NCBI GenBank assembly: GCA_015178975.1
Contig: WHVD01000130.1
Span: 124,001-188,000, forward strand
Source of the DNA: Hysterangium stoloniferum
Taxonomy: Eukaryota; Basidiomycota; Agaricomycetes; Hysterangiales; Hysterangiaceae
Direction of reading: 5' to 3'
Length of the DNA: 64,000 nucleotides
The position numbers and the translations under genes were made by a program. The notes beneath the pieces were generated by a model. That model was given only the letters and a program-made list of their open reading frames with translations. It was not told the origin of the DNA and did not search any database. Below, in pieces: positions 31,681 to 43,566 of the stretch; the first letter of the stretch is position 1; every line of letters begins with the position of its first letter.

Positions 31681-34260
31681 TGTGCCGGAGAGGAGAATAC
31701 AAGAGTGGCAAACTAAGCCACGTTCGAACTATTAAGAAAGATTTGTTCTTCCCAGGTTCCGGAATGACTGTTGATGGTGAGTGGGGAGGACCAGGAAGGT
31801 GTGGGTGGAAGGCTGGGTGTAACGCTTCTGCAGACTGCCTCTTCTAATAACGCGTATGAGCGACAAACATCTGAGGGCTCTCTCCGTGGGAGTTGACCTG
31901 ATGCAGAGTGGTATATGGGTACATACTTAGTACAAGATGGCTTTACCACAGTTACAACTCTATTCCACAATGATGTGCCCTATACGGGTACATACTTAGT
32001 ACAAGATGGGTTTACCACAGTTACAGCTCTACTCCATAACTATCTAGTTGAGGTGCATGATTATACTGATTTGCCACCCATAGAAGACGGTAGATGGAAG
32101 ATGGAAGATGGCAGCTTACTATGTAATGATGAAGTGATGGTAATTTGCTATGACGGAACTTCTTGGCGCTCAAATGAGTCTCATCAAGATTCTGATGGAG
32201 CTGGTAGCTGTGAACCTGTTCCTCCAATTCATAATTGCGTAAGTTATTATGTGCCAAAGCGACAGACCGCTTAGAGTTGCTTCTCACCGAGCGCCTGCAA
32301 TGAGAGTATTTGCAACTAATATATATTAGCAAACTGAATGGTGTTCCTGATATGTTGCGTTTGCTACTGTTTCATTAGTTTCAAATACTGTCGTAGTGCA
32401 CCGAGAATGCTAGTAATTTAATTTCTTGAGCAGCTAAGAGTGACCCAGCACTGGTACTTGCTAAAATCTCACATAGCATCCGTGGGAGATATTCAAGGAG
32501 CAACTGTAAAGTAACTATCTTAGGCCATTTCATCGCACACAACACTGACCGTAGGTTTCCAGTAAAATTTGGATTTACGCCGATTTTGCAATGCTAGGTC
32601 TGTCTACACGAAGTGGCAGTTGTTTACCACACTATACGGCATCTCAGTTTTGTTTACTTATGATACAATCTTGACTCTTCCGGCGGAAATCCAGTTTGTA
32701 TGGAAGAATAGGATGAGACTAGCATCTGTGCTGTACATCATCGCCCGATATTCATCGCTACTTCAGTTAATATTTGCTGTTGCCATTGATTTAGCAGATA
32801 CACCGTTAGAGGTGCGTGGTGGGATGGGCCTGAAAATGTCCCTTGACTTACAGCAGTTGGTAGTGTGTGGTACCATTTCAGCCCTCAGGTTAGTTGTTTA
32901 CTGATTAGCCATAGGGCATGTAATGCACTATCCCACACCTTCGCTGTTCTGAAAACTTTAGCGGCGCTTAGTGCACACGGTCATTAATCTATTTAGCATT
33001 TACTTTCTCAAATAACTCAACCAAGATGAATGTCAGGGATATTGCTTGCAAGGGTTTACGCTATAAGCAGGAGCCACAAATACCTCGTAATTCCGATCTC
33101 GTTCATATATCAATGTGTGGACCGGCATACCCATGAGCGTGATAGGTTCTCATTGTCCGCCTAGAATGTGTTTCTGAAGCCATTATCAAAATGTGCGTTT
33201 CACTTACCCAGAACCACGTGACTGTGTATTAACATCACTAAACAGGGGTGCAGAAATCTGGAGACCTCAATTTGACACGATAGTCGCAGCAATAATCGCT
33301 CTGACAATTGCGTTCGATGGGCTCATATTTTTCACCACATTATTCCACACCATCGGCATGATTAGGCTACGAAGAGGTCTTAAAGAATTGCGGAAACGAT
33401 CTATAGGCTATCTACTTATGCAGCAAGGCAAGTTATCTCGATGTTTATGTTTAAATGTTGTTATGACTTGAACGTATTAATAATTGCAGGTGTTCTCCGA
33501 TTTGCGTCAGTGCAATATTAACGTGACCTCAGTTGATGAAATTTTAATTTTGATTGTTTAGCATAATTTTCATATGGGTTTTACAAATCCTAATCACAGA
33601 GAAGGTTTGGGATTACCGCTCCTTTCCCTCTTTTAACTGATACTACTACATTTCTCCTAAGTTTCTCTCAGTGAAGATCTTTTGTCCTTTGAGAATTCTA
33701 TACCACGTACTCATCTCACATCCAATATAGGCCGGATTTACATACTTCGCGGGAAACTTCGCAACTTGGCAAGTATTTATCACACGCATTTCGCCTAATT
33801 TATTAATATCAACTGTAGCATATCCACCCTTCTCGTTTGCCGTTTCTTTCTCGAACTGCAAGAATTGAACTCATCGTGTAACGCGATCACTACGACGAAC
33901 AATCTCGTGGTCTCTACTTTCCGAGGGGCGGTACACAGTATTGGAGATTATTTGACTGAGGACGTCGGAGATGCAAACTGTACAGGAGATTTTATTTCAA
34001 GGACACATTGTGAAGGAGAACTCCCCGTCCATTCCGCAGAGGTCTCACTAAACCTCTTATGGGAGAGTTGAAGGCCGTGATGCACAGTAATGCAAGGGGG
34101 TTCTGTGTCGAATACTATGAGTGCAGTTAAAAGCATTGAAGACAGTAGAATAAGTATGATAAAGGCCACAAAAAGCTATTGGCATGGTTCATATGTCGAG
34201 TAATTATTCTATTTATTCAGGGCGCAAGAGTATGAATATTTCCATTTAATTATTTATCAA
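31681..34260 (+). repeat. Amplified module, copy C (most diverged)
   Basis: Homologous to copies A and B with many substitutions. A short direct duplication of about 66 bases (ACATACTTAGTACAAGATGG at 31921 and 31990) is specific to this copy. Confidence 0.75.
32569..34071 (+). CDS. DUF6533-like membrane protein, copy C (best preserved)
   Basis: Plus strand. Exon 32569-32900 is open through the DUF6533-like signature (LFTYDTILTLPAEIQFVWKN, VLYIIARYSSLLQLIFAVAI) and on to VVCGTISALR with a GTTAGT after CAG. A second open block, 33193-33470, holds VAAIIALTIAFDGLIFFTTL and RLRRGLKELRKRSIGYLLMQ. A CAG|GTGTTC junction near 33490 gives GVLRFASV. A last block at 33800-34071 gives LLVCRFFLELQELNSSCNAI and VVSTFRGAVHSIGDYLTEDV. 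This follows the usual layout of these 7-TM-like fungal proteins of unknown function. Exact splicing is unresolved, so this may be a gene or a recent pseudogene. Confidence 0.55.
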
Positions 34261-35430
34261 ACATCTGGTCACCTAAACACGTGTAAAATCATAAAAATAA
34301 ATGGATCTGAACCGAGTCAAACCTCAGAAGAATGCAGTGACGGTCCAGAGGGTGTAAACCCATTTGCGTCACAGTAATGATAGAGGGCAAACATAAATGT
34401 TGTATCACACTGGCAGTCATTGAAAGGCAATGTCGGCGTCGAAAGCGATGCACTAGATATGATCTGTTCACTCAGAATGGATAAGTTAAATTGATGCTAT
34501 ACATTCTTGCATTCTGCTAATATATTTCGTGACGGCGCCACTACTACTAGGGTCTGTCAAGGGATAGCAGTTTCGGCGTGTCCAACGATGTTCCACTGTA
34601 CGACGTTAGTGAACTTAAATGAAGCACTCTAGGCACTCTAGGAACTTTATCTAAGGTATGAAACACTTCGTAACAGTATTCAACCGCTGATTTTAAAGCC
34701 GTTAAGCGGTTGTTGGATGATGCATGTAAGACACTGAATCTAAGTAGGACCAGTGTCACTTTTTGTGTATTTTGCACATAATTCCAGCTCACATCACTCT
34801 TCAAACCAATTCATCAAAATACTAAATACATTGAATTCCATCCACTGCTACACTGCAAAGCAGGCCGCTGGGCACTTCTACGCGCTCTTATTCCACCACC
34901 AACCACCGCCATCATCCATCACCACCCATCACAATTATCCCTGGCCATCATTGCCACCACTCCCACTTCCACCACCCACCACTGTCACCGTCCATCACAA
35001 CATGTCACTAAACAACTTCCGAAGAGTCCGAGGTTGATGGGAGTGGGATTTTGCAGTTAGGGGATGGGAATGTACAAATTCTGAGCACACTGAGTGATGA
35101 GGCCATGCTAGGCTGGCCATGCCATTTATTAGAACACCAAAATGAAATCTCACTCTGTAACAGCATTGACCCCACCATTGAATACCACCAACGCAAATAT
35201 TCAAGTCTGGTGTCTCTCCAGAATGCATATACTTATCTCAGATGGGCTACACTCCTCCATTTATTCCATTTATACTGCAACAACCGTGGCTATGTAGAAA
35301 ACCTCATGATTTCATTGACACCAACATCCCCACTACACCTACACCTGCAACCGTAACCGCAACTGTTTCGGCATTGCCACTCCCGACATGCAGTCACATG
35401 TGCCACATGTAATCCCATAGAGTCCGAAAT
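34261..35430 (+). repeat. Module 3' flanks, further copy
   Basis: Matches 29740-31170 in order, with indels (CTGCAAAGCAGGCCGCTGGG at 34853; CCACCACCAACCACCGCCAT). No gene seen. Confidence 0.6.
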
Positions 35431-36389
35431 GTCAGAATTGTAATACGCGGGCACAGGACACAATGGTTTTGCAATTTTCAGGATCCTCTTTGCAGCGTAA
35501 GCATACAAAACTTACCTCTTCATTATTGTGAATCCCATTATCTGATATAATGCCCACGTCATGGTGCACAAAGGCTGTACTGGACGAGTCACAGTAAGAT
35601 GAATCTAAAATCCGGACTCGAGGGAGTTCTCGTCTCTTGGAGCTGATACTCTACATAAGCGCATATATCTGGAAAGTCAATCTCCCCCTCCCGCCACCAC
35701 CCACCACCCTCGATATGGTATTTGCCTTGGGATGTCTTAAATTTTCTTTAGAACCGCCATTAGCTCGACTCCCGCTATGACTACAAATACATCTCATCCG
35801 TCTAACGATAACAGATCCTAAACAATCAAATATCGAGTGTGTATAGGAATATCTCGGTTCACCATTTGAAGTGGTTATAACTTCTGACGGTAGCATCATT
35901 TTCATCCACGGCTTAGATGGACATCCAGTAAAATCTCGTACGACCCAAGGGCAGAATGTGGCTGTGCAATTTTTTGCCTGATGATAGGGCAGGGGAGGAT
36001 CTTGAGTTTTGGCTACAACAGTTATACTGAACACAGGAATCAATTTTGTGAGACCCTAGTGGTCACAGCAAAGGCTTATTATCAAAACTCGCACTTGCAA
36101 GAATCGGTAAGGAAATGAGCGATCATGATCTTGCATGTTTTTTATTGGTACTGAGTTACCCCATAAATGGAACTGACCTATCATTTTCACGGCACATACT
36201 GTTGGGGGGATCATACTGAAATTCCTAAAAGCTATCTCGACCCCATCGCACATCATAGCGCTAATATTTTTGACAGGCCCATCTCAACCATTTCCAGCAA
36301 ATTTATGATGTCACTAAAGGTATCATTCATCTCGGGACTCCTCATCAGGATACACCACACAATTACCTAGATGTTGTGAACTCAGGAAG
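35431..36389 (-). other. Mostly unique stretch; possible minus-strand exons
   Basis: Two minus frames, 36256-36056 (FHLWGNSVPIKNMQDHDRSF) and 36043-35651 (VVRDFTGCPSKPWMKMMLPS), could be joined by an intron with a GTGCGA donor and an AG before GGTCTC. I recognise no family. The 3' part (35805-35890) has a relative at 25160-25255. Confidence 0.3.
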
Positions 36390-36615
36390 GAATGAGCTTG
36401 CCGAGAAAATAAAGGAACGTTTAGAAAGGAGCTATGAGCTTGCCAAGATTTTAAGGGGCATTTAGAGAGGAGTGGCAGGTGTGGGCTTTCCAAGGGTTTA
36501 AAGAAGCATTCAGAAAAGAGCGGTGGACTTGCCAAGAATCCAGAGGAGCATTAAGACAGGAAGGACAGCCTTTCCAAGAATTTAAAGGGCGATTCAAAGA
36601 GCAACATCGAGCTTG
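36390..36615 (+). repeat. 42-base tandem repeat array, copy 3 (short)
   Basis: About five units. Here the frame reading FKEAFRKERWTCQESRGALR is open, while the SKGLKKHSEKSGGLAKN frame has a TAA (36551-36553). The array ends by running into the minus-strand gene copy 3 at about 36616, a join not seen in the other copies. Confidence 0.55.
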
Positions 36616-38088
36616 GATGCATTCTATCATCTCCACACTTTATCTCTACAGAAGCGAAATATCCGACCCATCCGAGACTGATGCCTCAGCCGTCCACGCC
36701 ACTGTATCGCATTTTCCTTCGACACCGGCCTTGCGGGCTTCTCCGCGACGATTGTCTGCGAGGAACATGTCTAGCGGGCATGTGACGTTGCTTTGGGGTT
36801 TGGGTTTGAATGTGATTCTAGGTGTGGATGGGCCGGGGGAGTCGTCACGGAACAATTCTACTTTCACACCTCGGTTGGGGGGATGGCGCATGGACCGTCG
36901 TGTATTTACTTCATTGGATGTGCTGGTATGGGGGGATGTGGGAGACGACAGTCTGTGTAGTATATGCTCGTTAGATCGGCACGCTTTTTGTTTATTAAAG
37001 ATGAATAGAAAACCTCACCTAGCGTTTAACCCTTTGACAATGGTATCCGACTCAGGACTTTCCATCTTTGGCACACCAGAAAAGTCACTACCATCATCCG
37101 TTAAACCCAACAGTGACACTTTCATTCCTGCTGCGCCTGCGTTGCACCCTGAATCTCGGCGTTAGCCTTGATACCAGCAATGATAATAATTGCACACGCT
37201 TTAAATGGGGACGGCTGTGCAGAGGCTGCTGGCGGGGGATTTGTCTCGTCGGATGCAGCACCTGAATCATTATCGAGGTTAATAATCAATTCCACTTCAG
37301 CCTCTTGGCTAGAGAGGATTTCCAGGGGTTTTGATGAGACGTTGTCGTTTGAATATGATGGACCTGTTCTTCCCTGCCGCTGGATCGCGGAACGAGGTGT
37401 AAATTCTGTGTCTAGGTCCATGCCATTATCCAAGAACACATTGGCATCTGGGTCGGGGTCTGCATGGCCTGGCGAGGCTCTATTCGCGCCGATAGGATCT
37501 TTTCATCGTCGGCATCATAATCGGGAGCATACACCGCAAGTTTCGCCTCTGCAGGACCAAGATTAGGTGGTGAAGGGCCGTGACGCTTAGTACTTGCAGC
37601 CTTCTTCGGTAATTGTGGAGATGGTTCTGACGGTGTTGGAACGACCGCACCAATTTTTGATTAGGTTGACTTTAAAGGACCTTGCAAATTCTGGAGTTGG
37701 GCAAGAGGGGTGGGTGCGTGGGACGTGGATGCCCGAAAGCCTGCGGCGATCTGTGAGAATGAGCGTGATACGGACGATTCGAACTGTTCGCTTCTTCTAA
37801 AAGGTGAGACGCGAATGTTTCAAAAGGTACAACGTCGCCGTGGGATTCTCCAGAGTATATGATGGTGGCGAGCTGCTGTTGCGTTTTTTATTGATCATTG
37901 TGAAGAGGGTGGATGTCATCGTGGTCGGTTTGGATGTGTTGTTGGAGGAATTGGGGATGGCTGGAAAGGCGCGGCGGACGGTGGTGTGGCCTCTAATATC
38001 AGCCTTTTTGAAGACAACGAAGATGACGACGGGTAGAGAAGACTGCTGTTGAAGACTTACGATCCGCGAACAGTCTACTACTCTCCAT
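36616..38088 (-). pseudogene. Unrecognised gene, copy 3 (5' part only)
   Basis: Minus strand. A possible start ATG at 38088 (MESSRLFAD) is followed by a GTAAGT intron (38004-38060). Downstream frames include IIYSGESHGDVVPFETFASH (about 37850), AKLAVYAPDYDADDEKILSA (about 37510), VFLDNGMDLDTEFTPRSAIQ and AEVELIINLDNDSGAASDE (37440-37270), and FKPKPQSNVTCPLDMFLAD (36810-36755), whose region overlaps the upstream part of copies 1 and 2. The 3' exons seen in copies 1 and 2 are missing. Reading changes frame several times. Low complexity, Pro/Ser-rich and acidic; family unknown. Confidence 0.45.
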
Positions 38089-38258
38089 CTCACGTGTCGC
38101 TCCCTTTGATTGAGAAGACTTTGATTTTGAAGAAAGATTGTCATTAACTTGGGGATATTAGTAAGGTTGAATATATGCCTTGTGGAAAAAGATTTTAGTT
38201 TATGGTACTTGGGCCGGTCAGTGTCAAGTGCATCTGACTACAGGACCTACTGTGTCAC

Positions 38259-38753
38259 AAACCCCCTGCCCTGGCCAAGTTCCACAAAGAATACGGAGGC
38301 CCTCGCCAAGTCCACACACGCATCATCCAAACCATCACTGGCCACGGATTCCTCGCCGCCTACTACCACCGCTTCCTCCCCGACCTCCCCACCACCTACC
38401 TGCCCCTGTGGCGAAGCCGACATGCAATCTCGCCTCCACATCCTTTCCGAGTGCCCCCTTTACGAGGAGCACCGCCATCTCCTCCAGGCCGCCTCTCAAG
38501 ACTTGTCACTCCCCATCATCCTCGGCACACACAAGGGCCTTGAAGCCCCAGCCGAGTTCATTGCCGCCTCAGACGCTTTCCGGAAGACCTAATCACCCCT
38601 GCATTAGACCCTCCCACGTATCCCAACCCGCTGCATTCACATCCCACCTTTTCTCCACCGACCGTTAGGGTAGTTCTCTCCCCAACCGCTATGTATCTTC
38701 GTTATGCGATGCGGTATATAAATGTATTAAAAAAATAAAATAAAATAAAAAAA
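38259..38753 (+). mobile_element. 5'-truncated LINE insertion
   Basis: 495 bases ending in an A-rich tail with AAATA/AAAATA units (38728-38753), flanked by a 10-base duplication ACTGTGTCAC (38249-38258 and 38753-38762; the last A of the tail is shared). The coding part is the C-terminus of a fungal non-LTR polyprotein. A short reverse-oriented piece of the same 3' end lies at 38785-38815. Confidence 0.88.
38270..38592 (+). pseudogene. LINE RNase H C-terminus / CCHC fragment
   Basis: Plus strand, two frames: LAKFHKEYGGPRQVHTRIIQ and TGHGFLAAYYHRFLPDLPTT, then after a shift near 38395 TCPCGEADMQSRLHILSECP, LYEEHRHLL and a stop at 38590-38592. The Cys-x-Cys...His...Cys cluster (CPCG...HILSECP) is the zinc knuckle that follows RNase H in fungal LINE polyproteins. 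The rest was lost by 5' truncation on insertion. Confidence 0.82.
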
Positions 38754-38762
38754 CTGTGTCAC

Positions 38763-40200
38763 GTGATACGGGGGGCTATTTTTCTTAAAATTACATTTAT
38801 ATACCGCATCGCAACGCGTTCTCCAGCTGAATCCAAATCTGAAATTAGTTTCTTGCCAAAAGTTCTCGATCGGGAGATATCAAACTTGCCGACTTTGATT
38901 GTCCGTAACTGTAGTACAGGCGCTTTACCACGGTTACAACTCTACTCCACAAATATGTGCCAAGTCGGTCCACATGTGGCATCAGCATGTGTAATTATTC
39001 CTGTATGGATACACTGATTTGCCACAGATGGAAGATAGTAGTTGGAACTTGATGATAGAACATAGAACATGGCAGCGTAAGCATGAAGTGATGGCAATTC
39101 GTTATCAGATGGAAGTTGTTTGGCAGTCAAGTAAGTCCTCTCCTCTCATCAGGTTTCTGGCTTCACTGATTGCTCTGTGTAGCACATTTTCGTTAGATCG
39201 GCACGCTTTTTGTTTGTTAAAGATGAACAGGAAAACCCACCTAGCGTCTAACACTTGAACAATGGTATCCAACTCACCTGGGTATGGTCTGTTCACTCAG
39301 AATGGGTGACTAGACTCCTTGGTCAGCGGGAGCGTTCGCGTTTCCATGAGGAGGGGACCCCTCGAAGTGGGTATTCGGGGTTCTTGGGGCTCTGGCAGGG
39401 TGTATGTTCGCGGCAGGCTGCCCGAGGGGATGACTGAACGTTTTGTGGACTTCAATAGTAATTCTTTAACCGATGATGCCAATCGACTGATCACTGTAGT
39501 AGTACGAGGGCAAATTGGTGCTATGCATTCTTGCAATCTGCCAATATATTTGGTGCCGGCGCCGCTAATACCAGGGTCCGTCAAGGGACAGCAGTTTCAA
39601 CATGTATCATGAAGTCCAACGATGCTCCACACTGAATGAAGTTGGTTGACTTAAATGAAGGACTCCAGGCACTTCGTCTAAGGGTGTAGAATACTTTGTA
39701 GCATATTCAAACGCCGATTTGAAGCCGTAAGAGGTTGTTGGATGATGCATTTAAGACTCTGAACCTAAGTAGGACCAGTGTCACCTTTTGTGTATTTTTT
39801 CACTTAATTCCAGTTCATATTACTCTTCAACCCAGCTAATTAAAATATTAAACACATTGAATACCATCCACTGATACACAGCAAAGCAGGCCAAGAACTG
39901 GCATAAAGTGAATGATAGGGAAGTGACGTATTCGAAAAAACATTATAGGTTTACGATGAGTAGAAGGAGCCAAAAGACCAAGAGGCAATGTGGGGACTGA
40001 TCTACTACTTCAATTCATGGCACGTGCTTGGAATGAGAAAATGAACAATGAATATCAAAGCCGAAGGCGACAGATATAAGAATAACTCACTCCTGGAGTG
40101 GATCGTAGAAGAACTCATCACTTGTGTTCACATCCGGACGTCAAGCTAAGGGCATCCTCCGGCCAAACAAATGAAGCGTCAACTCAACCCAAGAACCGTT
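38763..40200. repeat. Scattered module pieces, no gene
   Basis: Inverted LINE 3'-end piece (38785-38815). A module 5' piece at 38925-39160 (ACCACGGTTACAACTCTACTCC). A piece at 39190-39275 shared with 36970-37050 (CGGCACGCTTTTTGTTT). Module 3' flank at 39285-39895. The rest is unassigned. Confidence 0.5.
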
Positions 40201-40204
40201 TTTC

Positions 40205-41058
40205 ATCACCGTTGTCAACACTGCAGTCGTCACAAGATCGTTGGCGATCTGGGGTTCCAAACAACATCCCTTGGTAACTCTCCACGGTGGTCCAGATGAC
40301 AACCACGAATACCCACTCATGCTCACCGCCCTCGTCTCAACCTACGGAATACCTGTCATATTTTATGACCAGATCGGAAGTGGGCCCTCGACGCATCTCC
40401 CAGTAAAGAAGGATGATGGCTCCACTGGACCGAGCAGCTGTTCTGTGATGATTTAAATTACCTGGATCGTCATCTAGGTATCCAAGATGACTTTGATATA
40501 CTGGGACATTCATAGGGTGGAATGCTGGGAGCCAGATACGGGACCAGTTAACCGAAGGGGCTTAACAAGCTCATCATATCCGACTCTCCGGTGTTGATGG
40601 AATTATTTGTTCAAGCAGAAAATACATTAAGAAATGGGCTACCGAAAAATGTCTAGGATACGTTGATGAGGCATGACGATTGTGGGACTACTAGTATGCG
40701 GCGGCAACCATAGTATTTTATACACTACATGTGTGCAGGGTTGATACATGGCCACATGGGCTTAACGCAACTTTCCACTCGCTGGAGAAAGATACAACTG
40801 TTTATAAAACCATGCACGTTCTTCATATACACACATAGGGATTTAAATCGACCATTTATTATAGGAATGATCCAAATGAATTCCATGTCATCGCAACGTA
40901 GTCCATAATTGATCAACTACATAGTATCCAATGTTAGCACCATCTGACTCAATGGATATTATGATGAAGCACAGGATGAGACTGCATAACCATTTTTAAA
41001 AACATTCCCAAGTACAAGTGGGTTCGATTTGCTGATTTAAGCTATACACCCCAGGGGG
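40205..41058 (+). pseudogene. Proline iminopeptidase-like alpha/beta hydrolase, truncated
   Basis: Plus strand. Recognisable blocks: HPLVTLHGGPDDNHEYPLML with the oxyanion HGGP, YGIPVIFYDQIGSGPSTHLP, LGIQDDFDILGHS then a stop where GHSWGG is usual (catalytic Ser elbow, W to stop), GMLGARYG, KGLNKLIISDSPVLMELFVQ, a probable intron at about 40816-40864 before GMIQMNSMSS-type sequence, NGYYDEAQDETA with the catalytic-Asp region, and WVRFADLSYTPQGE holding the position of the His loop. Several stops and shifts. The family removes N-terminal proline or amides. Homology stops at about 41058, exactly where Helitron sequence starts. Confidence 0.82.
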
Positions 41059-41069
41059 AGTGGCCCAGG

Positions 41070-41735
41070 GGGTCCAGGAGGTGGTGGAACAGGTTCAGCA
41101 GGCTCAGGAATATGTGGTAATGGTAATGCATCCTCATCCATTGGTACAGGAACAATAGGAGGAATAGGAATATGATCTAAAGGTAAGATAGGAAGAGCAG
41201 GAATAATCTGAGGATTCAGGAAGGGTGCCTGTTGTAATGGAAGGGCAGCTGCCTGAACTTGTAAAGCAGTGACTGCTCTTCTGCCAATATGAAGTGGCAA
41301 TTCAGAGAGAGGTGGAGTTACATTTCTTCCCTGTAACCATCTATTATTAAGAGGGGGAGGTGCAGGGACCCTAGCAGCCTGATCAAATAAGTCTCTCACT
41401 GCTCTCCTGCCCACTGCAACAGGATGCTGTAATGCAGTAGATGATGATGCAAGCTGTGGTCCATCTGCCAATTGTGCACATATATTAGCTACAACAGTGC
41501 CAGGAGTAAGAGCAGGACCATCTATATTACATGATGATCCAGCAATAGCAAATGGATCCTGCTGATTGTTAGGCAGAGGATTGGCAGGAGGGACAATATT
41601 ACATGATGATCCAGCAATAGCAAATGGATTGGCAGGAGGGGCCAAGAGAAATGGTACAGGAGCAGGAATAGCATGCTGCTGGGAAACACCATCATGTCTC
41701 AGGTGGCAACACTCAGTGTGTGGGGTCATTACCAA
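41070..41735 (-). CDS. Pro/Ala-rich N-terminal protein of Helitron unit A
   Basis: Minus strand. Long open frame of low complexity with internal repeats: PPANPFAIAGSSCNI occurs twice, and RRAVRDLFDQAA is echoed by RRAVTALQVQAA. It ends PVPPPPGPPGPL and then reads into host sequence to a stop at 41037. It is similar in style to the Pro/Gln-rich region before the Rep domain in unit B (48085-49074). No catalytic domain. Fusion with host DNA at the end is an effect of truncation. Confidence 0.5.
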
Positions 41736-42251
41736 ATGCTGTCGATGGTCCTGAGCACATACATTCTGCTGATTGCATTCAGGTGTAGAAGGTTCAGAAG
41801 GTAAATCCCTAAAATGGTGGATAGATTAGGCATTGAATGAAAAATAGGATAGACTTACATTACTATGCAAGCTACTAATAAGCAAAAAGTGAAACCTGAC
41901 AATATTCAGTCAATACCAAGTAACCATAGAAAATATTGTAAACATACCCTTATAAAATCCCTTCTGAATTGCATTTGAGGAACTCCAGCTATCATGGAGT
42001 TAATTGATGTGAACAAAGTCAAAAGAATCCAAAATACTCAAAAAAAATCAAAAAAATGTTAAAATATGAAGATATCATTTAAACACTGACTTGCAATATG
42101 TCTGATGTTCCTAGTCTAGTCCAAAAGCATCAGAAAGATTAAATGGTACTTGTATCATGTCTTACATACCTGCAGTGAGTAAAAAATCCTAAAGAAAAGT
42201 GAAAAGAAGATGTATTTAGAATACCATCATATAAGGGAATTCACAACTCAC

Positions 42252-42751
42252 TTGATAATTGAAAGTGTCTTGGATATTGGAAAGATGTTGTAAGACGAAA
42301 AGACTATCAAAGAAATAAGAAATCCCTCTAAAATATTCAACAAACATTTAAAAAAAACAAAAACATGATCAAAATAACATACAACTCACTTGAAAATGCC
42401 CTGAATATTGTGAAGATGCTTTGAGATGAAATAACAACCAAAGAATCAAAAGGTCTCCTAAAAAAACATTAAGAAAACATTAATAAAGCAAAATTTAAAT
42501 AAATATGACCAGAATCATCCAAAACTCACCTGAAATTGTCCTGGATGTTTTGAAGAAGCTTTGAGATGAAATACTAACCAAAAGATCAGATGGTTTCCTA
42601 CAAGAATATTAAAAAAAACATTAAAAATGCGAAATTTAAATACAAAAAAATGAAACACATGAACAGAATCATCCAAAACTCACCTGAAATTGTCCTGGAT
42701 GTTTTGAAGAAGCTTTGAGATGAAATACTAATCAAAATATTAGATGGTTTC
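42252..42751 (-). repeat. Tandem mini-exon array
   Basis: Minus strand. Successive units each have an acceptor (TTTTAG or TTGTAG), a mini-exon and a GTGAGT donor: exons 42684-42751, 42530-42597 and 42390-42457 are 68 bases each, and 42252-42327 is 76 bases. Introns are 86, 72 and 62 bases. The two highest-coordinate exons are almost identical (CATCCAGGACAATTTCAG|GTGAGT). A related fifth exon with a GTAGGT donor ends at 42848. 68 is not a multiple of three, so skipping or including units shifts any frame. This is probably an untranslated leader. Confidence 0.6.
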
Positions 42752-43363
42752 CTAAAAGAATATTAAAAAAACATTAAAAATGTGAAATTTAAATACAAAA
42801 CAATATAAAGAAAATCAAAAACATGATCAAAATAACACAAAACCTACCTGAAAAAGCCTTGGATGTTATGAGGATATATTCAAGCCCTGAACTGGGCCAA
42901 AAAGGGTACAAATGTATTAAAAAAACATTAAAAAAGTGAAAATTAACAAATAACTCACCGGAATGCCCAGGAAAGTCAATCAAATCTTCAAAACTTCACC
43001 TCCCTAATCTACTTTAACAAAACTACCAAAAAAGGACAAAGGTTTATAAGAAATAAATCAGTTAAGATTGAAAAAGAGACAATTTGCTGACACATACCTC
43101 AAAGCCAATGGGCCAATTAAAAGGCTCAGAGAAGTGTTAATATGATAGCTCCTGATTGTCCTATAGAAGCACTGGTGAGAGGGTATTTTTAGAGAGCTTG
43201 GAACAGAAGATGTAGGTGTGGTGATTGGATGGCCTAACAGTGTGGCAGCAGTGGGTGGAGTTTTAAAATTTTGTGGGAAACCTAAGGCACTGTGGGAAAG
43301 CTAGGACACGAGTGAGGTGGTGTGTGAGTCCGCATTTGTGATGTAATGCGCCCAGTTGTGCAA

Positions 43364-43566
43364 TGTGAGTGAGGGAGTGAGTGAGGGAGTGCGACGTGAG
43401 TGAGATGGTGTGACGTGGGTGAGGTGGCACGATGTGGGCAAAGTGGTGCAATGTGAGTGAGATGGCATAATGTGGGTGAGGCAGCATGATGTGGGCAAAG
43501 TGGTGCGATGTGGGTAAGGTGACCTGACCTGAGTGAGGTGGTGTGACATGAGTGAAGCGGTGTGTC
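43364..43566. repeat. 19-base minisatellite
   Basis: About nine to ten units of 19 bases resembling GTGAGTGAGATGGTGTGAC, the cleanest run being 43396-43566. Because 19 is not divisible by three, all three minus frames are open and give shifted versions of the same peptide (HRTTLPTSC / PHHAASPTL types). These are not genes. Confidence 0.85.

Noticed and set aside
42252-42751. CRISPR-like array (similar repeats with spacers)
   Set aside because: Eukaryotic context, repeat bounded by splice sites, spacing variable, and the repeat is not palindromic.
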